Below are positions 51,334 to 59,801 of a DNA stretch of 64,000 bases, piece after piece (the stretch's first letter is position 1; each line of letters begins with the position of its first letter). Made by a program: the position numbers and the translations under genes. This stretch comes from Shewanella subflava. GTDB taxonomy: Bacteria; Pseudomonadota; Gammaproteobacteria; Enterobacterales; Shewanellaceae. Location: positions 1 to 64,000 of the forward strand of contig NZ_JAPDMX010000018.1 in the NCBI RefSeq assembly GCF_025971955.1. The letters run 5' to 3'. The notes beneath the pieces are model-generated. The model was not told the origin of the DNA. It did no database searches and worked only from the letters and a program-made list of their open reading frames with translations.

Positions 51334-51368
51334 GAAAGGGCGGCAGTATTGAAACTGCTGCCCTTTCT
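51334..51368. terminator. Bidirectional terminator between the SulP gene and msrBA
   Basis: AAAGGGCGGCAG-TATTGAAA-CTGCTGCCCTTTCTT: a perfect 11-bp stem at a convergent junction. Confidence 0.85.
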
Positions 51369-51390
51369 TATATCTTACAAACGCGGCTAT

Positions 51391-52314
51391 TTAGCGTTTT
51401 AATTTATCTGCAAACAGCATTTTGAACTTGTCAAATTTAGGTTTGACTACCATCTGGCAATAGGGCTGTTCACCATGCTTTGCAAAGTAATCATCATGAT
51501 AACTTTCAGCCGGATAAAAAGTCTCAAATGCGCAGACTTCTGTTACGATAGGATCTTGCCATATTTTGGCATCTTGCAGGGCTGAAATCATACTGTTTGT
51601 TTGGTCAACTTGCTCTGCCGTATGGGCAAAAACAACCGAGCGATACTGCGGGCCTTTGTCATTACCTTGCTGGTTCAGTGTAGTCGGATTATGACTTTTA
51701 AATAACACTTCTAACAATTCATTAAATGTAATCACAGTCGGATTAAATGTGATGTGAACCACCTCAGCATGACCTGTTCGGCCAGAACAAACTGCATCAT
51801 AGTTTGCATCTTTTTGCTCCCCACCAGCATAACCCGATTGTACTTTTTCAACCCCATTTAATGCGGCAAATATTGCTTCAACACACCAAAAACAGCCGGC
51901 ACCAAATGTGGCTTGTGCTGAAGGTGTGTTTTGATGTTCATCTGGCGTATTTAGCTCACTTTTTCTTGCTTCAAACACCATAGAAACAGAGTTAACACAA
52001 TGGCGTATATTATTGGGTGTGAGCCTTTCGCCCTCAAAAACATGCCCTAAGTGGCCACCACATTGATGACAGGTAATTTCCACTCTTTGTCCATCTGTAT
52101 CAAGTGTTCTATCTACCGCACCAGGTATTTCATCGTCAAATGCCGGCCAGCCACAATGCGCATTAAATTTGTGTTCACTCTTATATAAGGGCGCTAAACA
52201 TTTCTTACAACGATATAAACCGACAGCATCGTGATCGACATATTCACCAGAAAAAGGTCTTTCTGTGCCTTTTTGTTCAATAACAAACTTTTCGAATTCA
52301 GTTAATGTTTTCAT
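51391..52314 (-). CDS. msrBA: Bifunctional methionine sulfoxide reductase MsrB-MsrA
   Basis: A 307-residue fusion that repairs both methionine sulfoxide epimers. Residues 1-120 are MsrB, with four zinc cysteines (Cys36, Cys39, Cys82, Cys85) and the catalytic Cys106 in RHCVNS. Residues 135-307 are MsrA, with GCFWCVEAIFAAL (Cys141), GYAGG and GHAEVVHITFNP. The B-then-A order is seen in several bacteria. There is no signal peptide, so it acts in the cytoplasm. A weak AAAATG context precedes the ATG. Confidence 0.93.
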   Translation of the reverse strand: MKTLTEFEKFVIEQKGTERPFSGEYVDHDAVGLYRCKKCLAPLYKSEHKFNAHCGWPAFDDEIPGAVDRTLDTDGQRVEITCHQCGGHLGHVFEGERLTPNNIRHCVNSVSMVFEARKSELNTPDEHQNTPSAQATFGAGCFWCVEAIFAALNGVEKVQSGYAGGEQKDANYDAVCSGRTGHAEVVHITFNPTVITFNELLEVLFKSHNPTTLNQQGNDKGPQYRSVVFAHTAEQVDQTNSMISALQDAKIWQDPIVTEVCAFETFYPAESYHDDYFAKHGEQPYCQMVVKPKFDKFKMLFADKLKR

Positions 52315-52483
52315 TTTTCAATTTACTCTTTCAATCCTGTTTTGGCTTAATCCATTCTACGTTAGTTAAAATCAATTCGTTCACATTAAAGACCGTTAAA
52401 ACATGCAAAAAATTGCAGCATTTGATAGCACGCGTTACCATTACAATGGGTCAAAACAAATAACAAACCAATAAGAAACTAAG

Positions 52484-53323
52484 ATGAAACTAGAAACCAT
52501 TGATTATCGTGCTGCTGACAGCGCACAACAATTTGTAACATCATTACACGAAACAGGTTTTGGGGTGTTATCAAATCATCCTATTGAACAGGCATTGGTC
52601 GAAAGTATATACCAGCAATGGTATGCTTTTTTTAACAGCGACGAAAAACAAGCCTACCTCTTCAAGCCAGAAACTCAGGATGGTTTTTTTCCTGCCTCGA
52701 TTTCAGAAACAGCAAAAGGCCATAGCGTAAAAGATATCAAAGAATATTTTCACGTCTATCCTTGGGGCCGTATTCCTGATTCACTTCGCGACAACATATT
52801 GGCTTACTACCAACAAGCTAATGCTTTTGCGGCCGAGCTACTTGGTTGGATAGAACAATACTCGCCTCAAGAGGTTGCACAGAATTATTCGATTCAATTG
52901 TCTGAAATGATTAAAAACAGCCAAAAAACATTACTGCGTATTCTGCATTACCCACCAATGAATGGTAATGAAGAGCTAGGCGCCATTCGCGCTGCTGCAC
53001 ATGAAGATATTAATCTTATCACGATTTTGCCAGCGGCTAATGAGCCAGGTTTACAGGTGAAAAACAAATCCGGTGAATGGATGGATGTGCCAAGTGACTT
53101 TGGCAATATCATTATTAATATTGGCGATATGTTACAGGAAGCCTCTGGCGGTTACTTCCCATCAACGTCGCACCGAGTCATCAACCCAGAAGGTACAGAT
53201 AAAACCAAATCACGTATTTCACTGCCTTTGTTCCTGCACCCAAACCCTGAAGTGGTATTGTCAGCGCGCCATACTGCGGACAGTTACTTGATGGAACGCC
53301 TGCGTGAGCTTGGGGTTATTTAA
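52484..53323 (+). CDS. 2-oxoglutarate/Fe(II)-dependent oxygenase (isopenicillin-N-synthase-like)
   Basis: A 279-residue member of the IPNS-like dioxygenase superfamily. The iron triad is His173 and Asp175 (AAHEDINL) with His230 (TSHRV), and the co-substrate motif is RIS at 244-246. The N-terminal part (GFGVLSNHPI, FKPETQDGFFP, KEYFHVYPWGRIP) fits the family. Close relatives of unknown substrate occur in marine gammaproteobacteria. Possible substrates cannot be narrowed from context. Confidence 0.87.
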   Translation: MKLETIDYRAADSAQQFVTSLHETGFGVLSNHPIEQALVESIYQQWYAFFNSDEKQAYLFKPETQDGFFPASISETAKGHSVKDIKEYFHVYPWGRIPDSLRDNILAYYQQANAFAAELLGWIEQYSPQEVAQNYSIQLSEMIKNSQKTLLRILHYPPMNGNEELGAIRAAAHEDINLITILPAANEPGLQVKNKSGEWMDVPSDFGNIIINIGDMLQEASGGYFPSTSHRVINPEGTDKTKSRISLPLFLHPNPEVVLSARHTADSYLMERLRELGVI

Positions 53324-53337
53324 CCGATCAAGCCAAT

Positions 53338-53362
53338 CAAAGCGCCTTAGGGCGCTTTTTTT
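53338..53362 (+). terminator. Terminator of the oxygenase gene
   Basis: AAAGCGCC-TTA-GGGCGCTTTTTTTA: an 8-bp GC stem and a seven-base T-run, 15 bp after the stop. Confidence 0.92.
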
Positions 53363-53424
53363 ATGCTTTTCATTAAGGTTCAAGGTACAATATTGCCATT
53401 GTTAACCGTAGTAAAGGCAAGATC

Positions 53425-54366
53425 ATGGCAATTCAGTGGTACCCAGGACACATGCACAAGGCGCGCAAAGAGATTGAAGAGGTTATGCCTCAAGTCGATT
53501 TGGTGATAGAAGTGCTAGATGCACGTATTCCTTACAGCAGTGAAAACCCCATGGTTGCCCAATTACGTGGTGACAGACCTTGTATTAAACTGCTGAATAA
53601 GTCTGATTTAGCAGACCCTAAAGTCACCGAGCAGTGGATTGAGTATTTAGAACGCGAACAAGGTGTAAAAGCTTCTGCAATTACCACACTACAACCAGCA
53701 ATGGTTAGAATGATCCCTGATTTATGCCGTAAGTTGGTTCCCCATCGAGATGTGATTGAAAAAGATATCCGTACCATGATCATGGGTATCCCAAATGTGG
53801 GGAAGTCAACCATCATCAATACCTTAGCGGGCCGTGTGATTGCCAAAACAGGTAACGAGCCTGCGGTGACCAAAACCCAGCAACGTATCAACTTGCGCAA
53901 TGGTATTGTGTTATCGGATACCCCAGGTATTTTATGGCCCAAAGTAGACAACGAAGCAAGTAGCTATCGATTAGCGGTAACGGGGGCAATTAAAGATACT
54001 GCGATGGAATACGAAGATGTGGCCATGTTTGCCGCTGAGTATTTTTTAAAAGCCTACCCAGAAATGATCTGTGAGCGATATAAAATTGACAATTTACCTC
54101 ACTCTGATTTTGAGCTACTGGAAGAAATTGGCCGTAAACGCGGAGCGTTAAGACCGGGTGGGCGTATTGATTTACATAAGGCTTCTGAACTATTACTGCA
54201 CGAATTCCGCTCGGGCAAGATAGGACAACTTAGCTTAGAAACCCCTGCAATGGCTGAAATAGAAAAGATTGAAGTTGAACGCATCATGGCTGAAAAAGAA
54301 CAGGCAAGATTGAAAAAACTTGAATTAAGTAAACTAAAACAATCTGGTAAACGTCATCAAGGCTAA
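53425..54366 (+). CDS. ylqF: Ribosome biogenesis GTPase YlqF (RbgA)
   Basis: A circularly permuted GTPase of 313 residues that assists 50S assembly. The G4 motif (NKSD in LLNKSDLADP) precedes G1 (GIPNVGKSTIINTL), with G3 as DTPG in VLSDTPGILWPK. It starts MAIQWYPGHMHKARKEI, the family N-terminus, and ends with an all-helical ANTAR-like domain and a Lys-rich tail. It follows the terminator by about 60 bp and is monocistronic. Confidence 0.94.
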   Translation: MAIQWYPGHMHKARKEIEEVMPQVDLVIEVLDARIPYSSENPMVAQLRGDRPCIKLLNKSDLADPKVTEQWIEYLEREQGVKASAITTLQPAMVRMIPDLCRKLVPHRDVIEKDIRTMIMGIPNVGKSTIINTLAGRVIAKTGNEPAVTKTQQRINLRNGIVLSDTPGILWPKVDNEASSYRLAVTGAIKDTAMEYEDVAMFAAEYFLKAYPEMICERYKIDNLPHSDFELLEEIGRKRGALRPGGRIDLHKASELLLHEFRSGKIGQLSLETPAMAEIEKIEVERIMAEKEQARLKKLELSKLKQSGKRHQG

Positions 54367-54581
54367 TTTTTGATAAGTTATCAATAATCCACTTGCTATG
54401 CATGCTGCCGAAGATGCAAGCAAGTGAGGTTTGTTTATCCATGTTGACTCACATTTCGCTAATCGAGTATTTAACCCGCTGCTATCTGTTAATCCCATTA
54501 ACTAAAACTGTCCATCAACAATTATTTCCAAGCTAAGGATTTAAAAACTTTTACTCGCAATCACGCTTACCCTTTCACATA

Positions 54582-55058
54582 TCAAATCACGTCATTTTGA
54601 TGACATTTTTGAGCTAATGCCGTCAAACTATTTTCGAGTAAATCAATAACCGTCTCAAACCCGCGTTCACCACCATAATAGGGATCGGGGACCTCCTCAG
54701 TACCTGTATTGCCAAATGCTAAAATCATCTTCAGCTTATGTTGATGCTCAGCAGGACAACGTGCAGTCAGATCGTTCAAATTCGAATAATCAGCGGCCAG
54801 AATAAGGTCGAACGTGCTAAAATCAGCATCTACTACCTGCCTTGCACTGAACCCAGCAAAACTCAAGCCACGCGCTTCACCGGCTTTCACACTTCGAGGA
54901 TCCGGTGCATTCCCCTGGTGATAAGCTATGGTGCCTGCTGAATCAATGAAAATATCTAACTTGTATTGTTGGGCCTTTTGTTTAAAAACGGCCTCAGCCG
55001 TTGGTGAACGGCAAATATTGCCCATACAGACGAATAACACGGATTTAATACTCTTCAT
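54582..55058 (-). CDS. Low-molecular-weight protein-tyrosine phosphatase
   Basis: A 158-residue cytoplasmic phosphatase. The P-loop CX5RS is VLFVCMGNICRSPTAEAVF (Cys11, Arg17) and the general acid Asp is in VPDPYYGGERGFE. Bacterial members often act on capsule tyrosine kinases, but no such kinase is adjacent. The start lies 25 bp from repeat family B copy 3. Confidence 0.92.
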   Translation of the reverse strand: MKSIKSVLFVCMGNICRSPTAEAVFKQKAQQYKLDIFIDSAGTIAYHQGNAPDPRSVKAGEARGLSFAGFSARQVVDADFSTFDLILAADYSNLNDLTARCPAEHQHKLKMILAFGNTGTEEVPDPYYGGERGFETVIDLLENSLTALAQKCHQNDVI

Positions 55059-55082
55059 TTTTAATAATCCACTTCAGTTTGC

Positions 55083-55265
55083 GATAATAAACGCTTACCA
55101 AACAACCCTTTTACTTGCTAACTGCGTTGCATTAACGTGCAATACGCCAGCTATTGACGTGTTAATGCGCCTTGTTTTCAAAAATGACAAGTTTGCGACA
55201 AAATAAGCTTAATCTGTCGAAATCAGCTTATTGAGCCCATCCCCTAACCCAAGGTGAGCTTAATC
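55083..55265 (+). repeat. Dispersed repeat family B, copy 3
   Basis: About 183 bp matching 22271-22455 directly and 18785-18967 in inverse. It contains GATAATAAACGCTTACCAAA, TTGCTAACTGCGTTGCATTA, GTTAATGCGCCTTG, GACAAGTTTGCGACAAAATA, the hairpin AATAAGCT...AGCTTATTGAGCCC and AACCCAAGGTGAGCTTAAT. GCATTAACGTGCAATA and TATTGACGTGTTAATGC also form an imperfect central hairpin. It abuts the 5' end of the phosphatase gene. Confidence 0.85.
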
Positions 55266-55289
55266 ATCTCTGAAATGATATTGCAATAT

Positions 55290-56216
55290 CTATTGCGCGG
55301 GCTCGTCATCTCTGATCCGCCAAAAGCTTGCAAACCTCGGCACGCCATTATGAGTAAGACCAATATAATAAAAGCTAATTACTGCACCTAATTCTGGTGG
55401 GTGTTGGCGCTGGATATCAGTAAAACCAGTGCCAATCTCAAATATCACACCATTGGCCATTTTGACTTTTAAGGCTCCCATAACACCTTTGTATTTACCT
55501 TTTCCTTCACTGTAACCAATAACAATGGCATCGGCATCGCTTTTCAATTTTAATTTCAGAATATTATCTGTTCTACCCACAGTATAAATTGCCTGCTTTC
55601 GATGAAGCATCAGGCCTTCTGCGCCCTCAGACACTATCCTGTTCAAATATTGATATAATTCAGTTTCTGACGACAAGCTAATTTGAGGAACCACTTCCAA
55701 AAAGGGAGAATGCTTAACCAGTTGTTGCAAAGCCGAATATCGTTGTTCAAATGGTAAAGGAGATTGAGGTAAATCAAACAACATAAAACGCACTTTACGC
55801 CACAGGTGATCATCAGCCACTTTACGCCTAACTAGGCCGGAAACTTTTTCAAACTGGCCACGACCAATCCATAACTCACCTTCAAATACCACAGCAGGAA
55901 AATCAGCTGTAAACCATGATGGTGCACTTATTCGCTTGCCACTTTTTGTCAATAAACGATGCCCATCCCAATAACCTCTTACGCCATCGAGTTTTTCACT
56001 GACTAAATAGTCATTGATATTTAATTTCCCGTCGACAGTTTTTGCTAATTGAATGGCAGGCTTTGAAGGGGCTTGCGAACTTGAAGTTTGGGCAAAAGTA
56101 AAATTTGGTATTGCCAACAAGATCGCACCGAGTATGGCCAGATTTAACCATTGAAATTGACTAAGCGGGATTTTAATACATAGCAGTCGATTGATTAATA
56201 AAATATACATCAGCAT
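55290..56216 (-). CDS. ATP-dependent DNA ligase, LigE-type (exported)
   Basis: A 308-residue small ATP-dependent ligase. The adenylation lysine is in VSEKLDGVRGYWDG, followed by FEGELWIG, GAEGLMLHR and LKLKLKSDADAIVIGY, then a short OB domain; no N-terminal extra domain is present. The start MLMYILLINRLL... leads to a hydrophobic segment, LNLAILGAILLAIPNFTFAQT, ending in an Ala-x-Ala-like site, so it should be exported to the periplasm. Lig E proteins of this kind are proposed to act in the periplasm on extracellular or imported DNA. Alternative internal starts exist. Confidence 0.88.
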   Translation of the reverse strand: MLMYILLINRLLCIKIPLSQFQWLNLAILGAILLAIPNFTFAQTSSSQAPSKPAIQLAKTVDGKLNINDYLVSEKLDGVRGYWDGHRLLTKSGKRISAPSWFTADFPAVVFEGELWIGRGQFEKVSGLVRRKVADDHLWRKVRFMLFDLPQSPLPFEQRYSALQQLVKHSPFLEVVPQISLSSETELYQYLNRIVSEGAEGLMLHRKQAIYTVGRTDNILKLKLKSDADAIVIGYSEGKGKYKGVMGALKVKMANGVIFEIGTGFTDIQRQHPPELGAVISFYYIGLTHNGVPRFASFWRIRDDEPAQ

Positions 56217-56334
56217 TCCTTTGCTTTTTCGCAGTTTTTAACAAAGTGTAACAAGGGTAAATCCCTAGTTAACAATTTTGGGTAACAATGGCATAATCAC
56301 CCTCAATTTAGTGTAGTACATAATGTAGGCTTGA

Positions 56335-56706
56335 ATGAAACCTGAAAATAATCATGGAATTAAACGTATAATTAGAGCCACTGGGTTTTCAATGCAAGGT
56401 CTAAAAGCAGCATTTAAATCTGAAGCCGCATTTAGACAAGAGTTGGCATTAGCCTTTTTAATGCTGCCTGTAGCAATGTTAGTTGATGTCAGTACCGTTG
56501 AACGTTTAATGCTTATCCTAGGGCTTTTTTTAGTGTTAATTGTTGAATTACTCAACTCTGCAGTAGAAGCCGTAGTTGACAGATTTGGGGGGGAAATTCA
56601 TCCATTAAGTGGCCAAGCTAAGGACATTGCCTCTGCTGCTGTTTTCTTAAGTTTAGTTTTTTGCGGGATTTGCTGGATAGCGATTCTAGGACCATTGTTT
56701 TTATAA
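56335..56706 (+). CDS. dgkA: Diacylglycerol kinase
   Basis: DgkA is an integral membrane kinase that recycles diacylglycerol to phosphatidic acid. The 123-residue protein matches the family: an amphipathic N-terminus (MKPENNHGIKRIIRATGFSMQGLKAAFKSEAAFRQE) and three membrane helices. The catalytic segment ELLNSAVEAVVDRFGGEIHPLSGQAKDIASAAV carries the catalytic Glu and Asp. It is probably monocistronic and divergent from the ligase gene. Confidence 0.95.
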   Translation: MKPENNHGIKRIIRATGFSMQGLKAAFKSEAAFRQELALAFLMLPVAMLVDVSTVERLMLILGLFLVLIVELLNSAVEAVVDRFGGEIHPLSGQAKDIASAAVFLSLVFCGICWIAILGPLFL

Positions 56707-56715
56707 ACCGATATA

Positions 56716-56760
56716 CGAATGAAACAAAAATGCGGCTTTAACAATTTTTTGTTTCATTCG
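56716..56760. terminator. Long inverted repeat after dgkA
   Basis: CGAATGAAACAAAAA (56716-56730) and TTTTTGTTTCATTCG (56746-56760) are perfect complements of 15 bp around a 15-nt loop. The stem could end dgkA transcription, though it is not followed by a T-run. Confidence 0.6.
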
Positions 56761-56961
56761 GTTCAATAATTTAAAGGTGTTGAACCAATCACGGCAAATA
56801 ACTGCTCAGTAATAGCCAAGAAAAATGCATGATAACAAGGTAAATTTTTACGATAGTCGTGATTCGACAATCTAAAATTTAACGCCGTTATTGAGTCTTT
56901 TCACGAGCTAGAATGAGCCGTAATTGATTACTATTAAATCTTATCGATTTACGCAGCCCCT

Positions 56962-57807
56962 TTAAGTATTACCTTTAAGTATTAATAGTGCCTTTTCAAT
57001 CTCAACACGACGTTCATTTCCAGTCCAATATGCGCCATACACATTACGTTCTATACTGATAGCATCCGCCACTTCAAACAACTGTTTAGACTGCAAATAA
57101 GGCGCAATAAAGTTACTTGGCAAAAACGCACTGCCACCATTATTCAATAAAAAATCCAGTGCGATTCTCGCTGAGGAGGTATGCAGTGCAGGAACGGGTA
57201 ACATCGAAAAATTCTGCGCATGGGCAATGTTGAATGCGGTTCCCCAATCCACCTTAATATAATTAAGTCTTTCAATATCATTAAGTGACATATTCGGCTG
57301 ATGACAAACAAGGCACAAACTCACATCCATTAACTTTATTATTTCAACCTCTTCTAATTTGGGAGGGTCGAAACTAATTGCAATATCCACACTTCTTTCG
57401 AGTAACTGGCGGGTCATAGTTTGAGCGTTGATGACTTCAGTACGCAGGGATACACCTGGAAGACCTTGATGTAACGGCTGAAAAAAATGTTGTAAATAAC
57501 TGTCCCAAATATTATGCCCTGCACTTAACGACAATTGCGAAGAATGACTTTGATGCAAACTAACATCTTGCTTTGCTCTTTCCCAAGCGGTGAGCACTGC
57601 TTCGGCATGGCCTAGCATTCTTTCCCCAGCTGGCGTGGGTTGAATATTATTACGCAAACGTTCAAACAGCTCGACACCTAGAATACTTTCTAATTGCTTC
57701 ACCCTAAAACTCACGGCGCTTCGGGTAAGAAATAAATTCTCGGCGGCCTTACCAAAATGGCGGGTCCTTGATACCTCAAGAAAGGTCTTTAATAAATCCG
57801 TATCCAT
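56962..57807 (-). CDS. hdfR: LysR-family transcriptional regulator HdfR
   Basis: A 281-residue LysR regulator whose start, MDTDLLKTFLEVSRTRHFGKAA, matches E. coli HdfR almost residue for residue, with the HTH in TRSAVSFRVKQLESILGVELFER. In E. coli HdfR represses flhDC and activates gltBD, and it lies divergent from maoP (yifE), exactly as here. The effector domain is normal in length, giving no clue to the ligand. Confidence 0.9.
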   Translation of the reverse strand: MDTDLLKTFLEVSRTRHFGKAAENLFLTRSAVSFRVKQLESILGVELFERLRNNIQPTPAGERMLGHAEAVLTAWERAKQDVSLHQSHSSQLSLSAGHNIWDSYLQHFFQPLHQGLPGVSLRTEVINAQTMTRQLLERSVDIAISFDPPKLEEVEIIKLMDVSLCLVCHQPNMSLNDIERLNYIKVDWGTAFNIAHAQNFSMLPVPALHTSSARIALDFLLNNGGSAFLPSNFIAPYLQSKQLFEVADAISIERNVYGAYWTGNERRVEIEKALLILKGNT

Positions 57808-57913
57808 AAAAATTCTTCACCGAAATGGTTAAAATATTTTGATTTAAAAAAATTCCAACCTGACCAATAATCCAATTGAAATCCTTGTTCACTCAATCTT
57901 ATAGGTAAATGCC
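57808..57913. promoter_or_regulatory. hdfR/maoP divergent promoter region
   Basis: These 106 bp carry both promoters. In E. coli the cis site maoS, needed for MaoP action, lies near maoP. I did not see a palindrome that I could call maoS, and I do not remember its exact sequence. Confidence 0.4.
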
Positions 57914-58360
57914 ATGTCACAGCAATCATATACCAATGTCGCTGCCAGTATTGACGCTATAGCCAATGGCAGTGCTAGCTTCACCAGCAACAAACGTTTT
58001 TACGATGATGCGAATTTCCCAAAAGGGTTTAAGCGTTGTGGAGACTTTACCAATAAAGAGGCTGAATTGCTTGAGCAACATGGACAAGCATTGAAGAACT
58101 TAATGGATGGCTCTCAACTCCCTTGTACACCTGACGAAGATCAGTTTGTCAAAGTTGCTCAAGGTCAGTTATTACCAACAACCCCTTTAGAGTTATTGTG
58201 GGCAAAATACACTAAATTGGCAAAAGGGAAACCATTTTATGCGGTTGTCGGTACAATTCATGCCCCAGCCCAGTCTTCCAAAGTAGAAATTGATATTGAT
58301 TTTGATGATATTTCTGATGATGCTGCTGACGATGAAGAAGTGACTGATAGTGACGATTAA
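57914..58360 (+). CDS. maoP: Macrodomain Ori organization protein MaoP (YifE, DUF413)
   Basis: A 148-residue protein that contains the DUF413 segment NKRFYDDANFPKGFKRCGDFTNKEAELLEQHG, followed by EQFVKV-type residues and ELLWAKYTKLAKGKPFYAVVGT. The acidic tail DDISDDAADDEE is longer than in E. coli. MaoP works with maoS to constrain the Ori macrodomain in Dam-containing enterobacteria and relatives. The divergent hdfR gene supports the identity. Confidence 0.88.
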   Translation: MSQQSYTNVAASIDAIANGSASFTSNKRFYDDANFPKGFKRCGDFTNKEAELLEQHGQALKNLMDGSQLPCTPDEDQFVKVAQGQLLPTTPLELLWAKYTKLAKGKPFYAVVGTIHAPAQSSKVEIDIDFDDISDDAADDEEVTDSDD

Positions 58361-58392
58361 TCGCTTCTGATTGCATTTAAACATTCACAATG

Positions 58393-58418
58393 TAAAAGAG
58401 CCTTAGTGCTCTTTTTTA
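58393..58418 (+). terminator. Terminator of maoP
   Basis: AAAAGAGC-CTTAGT-GCTCTTTTTTATT: a 7-8 bp stem with a T-run, about 35 bp after the stop. Confidence 0.88.
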
Positions 58419-58769
58419 TTATCCTGTCCATCATTGAACCTTAAAGCTTTGCTCCCTACAAAAAGTCTGCTGTCTAAAAATGCGTCACCAATCACTATTT
58501 AATGATTAAACGCTCAAAAACATTGATTTAAAGCAATCTTATTACAACAAATTATTTACACTTTCTTACATGATGCTAATATTGATACCACTGTTCTAGT
58601 GGTGCTTTTATCACTGCTCGCATTAACAATTGCTTCGTTACGGTGACATTTTAAGTGTTTTGCATTATTGAGTGCATTTTCGACTAATTTCGAAACACGC
58701 TGCAAGCTAACAAAGCATTATTGCCATAAGAGCAATAACCATAAAAATAAAAAATGCGGAGTTTTATTT
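58419..58769. other. AT-rich region before the outer-membrane protein gene
   Basis: This stretch of about 350 bp has no gene. An imperfect hairpin, ACCACT-GTTCT-AGTGGT (58587-58603), lies in the middle. The frame extending upstream from the OMP start (from 58668) is not a convincing protein start, because the signal peptide begins at 58770. Confidence 0.45.
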
Positions 58770-59690
58770 ATGTTCAAACCTTTAATACCTTGTGTCTTAC
58801 TCATCTTGCCTTCATCGGTATGGGCAAGTGCAGATAACAGTGCAGAACTCGCCCAAGTCGAGCCTGTTAAGGCACCGGATCAATATACCTTTAATATTGG
58901 AGGTTTTTACGCCAACTCTGACTCTTACATGGTCGTCACAAATCCTAAAAATGGTGGTAATTTCCCTTTAGATTTTGAAACTGATTTAAATCTGAAAGAA
59001 AAACAATTCTTACCGTTTTTTGAATTCACCTATTCATTTAATCAAAAACATAATATCTATGTTGATTGGAAATCACTGCACCGTACAGCCCAATCCCCCT
59101 CTATCGAAAAAGATTTCCAAGTCACCATAGATGACACTGTTTATGATGTAGAAGCCGGTATCAGTTTACGCACAACATTAGACCTTGATATTTTACGTTT
59201 AGGTTATGGTTATGATTTTCTTCAGGGCAGTAATTATATTGTAGGTGCAAGCATTGGCTTACATACCATGTTTGTGAAAACAGCATTTGAAGGCAACATA
59301 GGAATTTGTGTACCTAATAGCGATTTAGCTAAGTATTGTGATGAAGTCATTACCACCCCTAGCGTAGTAGATAACAACGTTACAGCACCTTTACCCGATA
59401 TTGGTTTGTACGCTATTTATGAGTTTTCCCCCGGGTGGGTTTTCAGGGCGCATGCACAATATTTCGCATTAAAATATAATAAAGTGGATGGATCACTTAT
59501 TGATGTGCGCGCCATTATTGAAGCAAAAATATCTGATGGATGGTCATTAACTGCAGGTTTTAATTACTATGAAGTGGATGTTGATTATGAACAAACATTA
59601 TCTGTATTAGAGCAAGATGTGAGAATTGCTGATTATAATATTAATTACAGCTTCACAGGCCCAATGATTTCAGTGCAATACACATTCTAA
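58770..59690 (+). CDS. Outer-membrane beta-barrel protein, uncharacterised
   Basis: I start at 58770 (GCGGAG site, then MFKPLIPCVLLILPSSVWAS), giving a signal peptide cleaved near SVWAS and a mature chain of about 285 residues. Alternating polar and aromatic strands such as KEKQFLPFFEFTYSF, LDILRLGYGYDFL, GWVFRAHAQYFALKY and GWSLTAGFNYYEVDV, and the C-terminal ISVQYTF, indicate a barrel of about ten strands with the terminal Phe needed for BAM assembly. The ligand is unknown. Confidence 0.8.
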   Translation: MFKPLIPCVLLILPSSVWASADNSAELAQVEPVKAPDQYTFNIGGFYANSDSYMVVTNPKNGGNFPLDFETDLNLKEKQFLPFFEFTYSFNQKHNIYVDWKSLHRTAQSPSIEKDFQVTIDDTVYDVEAGISLRTTLDLDILRLGYGYDFLQGSNYIVGASIGLHTMFVKTAFEGNIGICVPNSDLAKYCDEVITTPSVVDNNVTAPLPDIGLYAIYEFSPGWVFRAHAQYFALKYNKVDGSLIDVRAIIEAKISDGWSLTAGFNYYEVDVDYEQTLSVLEQDVRIADYNINYSFTGPMISVQYTF

Positions 59691-59705
59691 TGCACCACAT
59701 TTTAT

Positions 59706-59733
59706 AAAAAGCATCGTTTGATGCTTTTTTTTT
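59706..59733 (+). terminator. Terminator of the outer-membrane protein gene
   Basis: AAAAAGCATC-GTTT-GATGCTTTTTTTTTG: a 9-bp stem and a T-run 15 bp after the stop. Confidence 0.9.
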
Positions 59734-59801
59734 GCCGTTACAACTGGCTGTTTTACTGCTATATTTTCATTATGTTTTATATTAGTTCTTAGAGGATCCA
59801 T

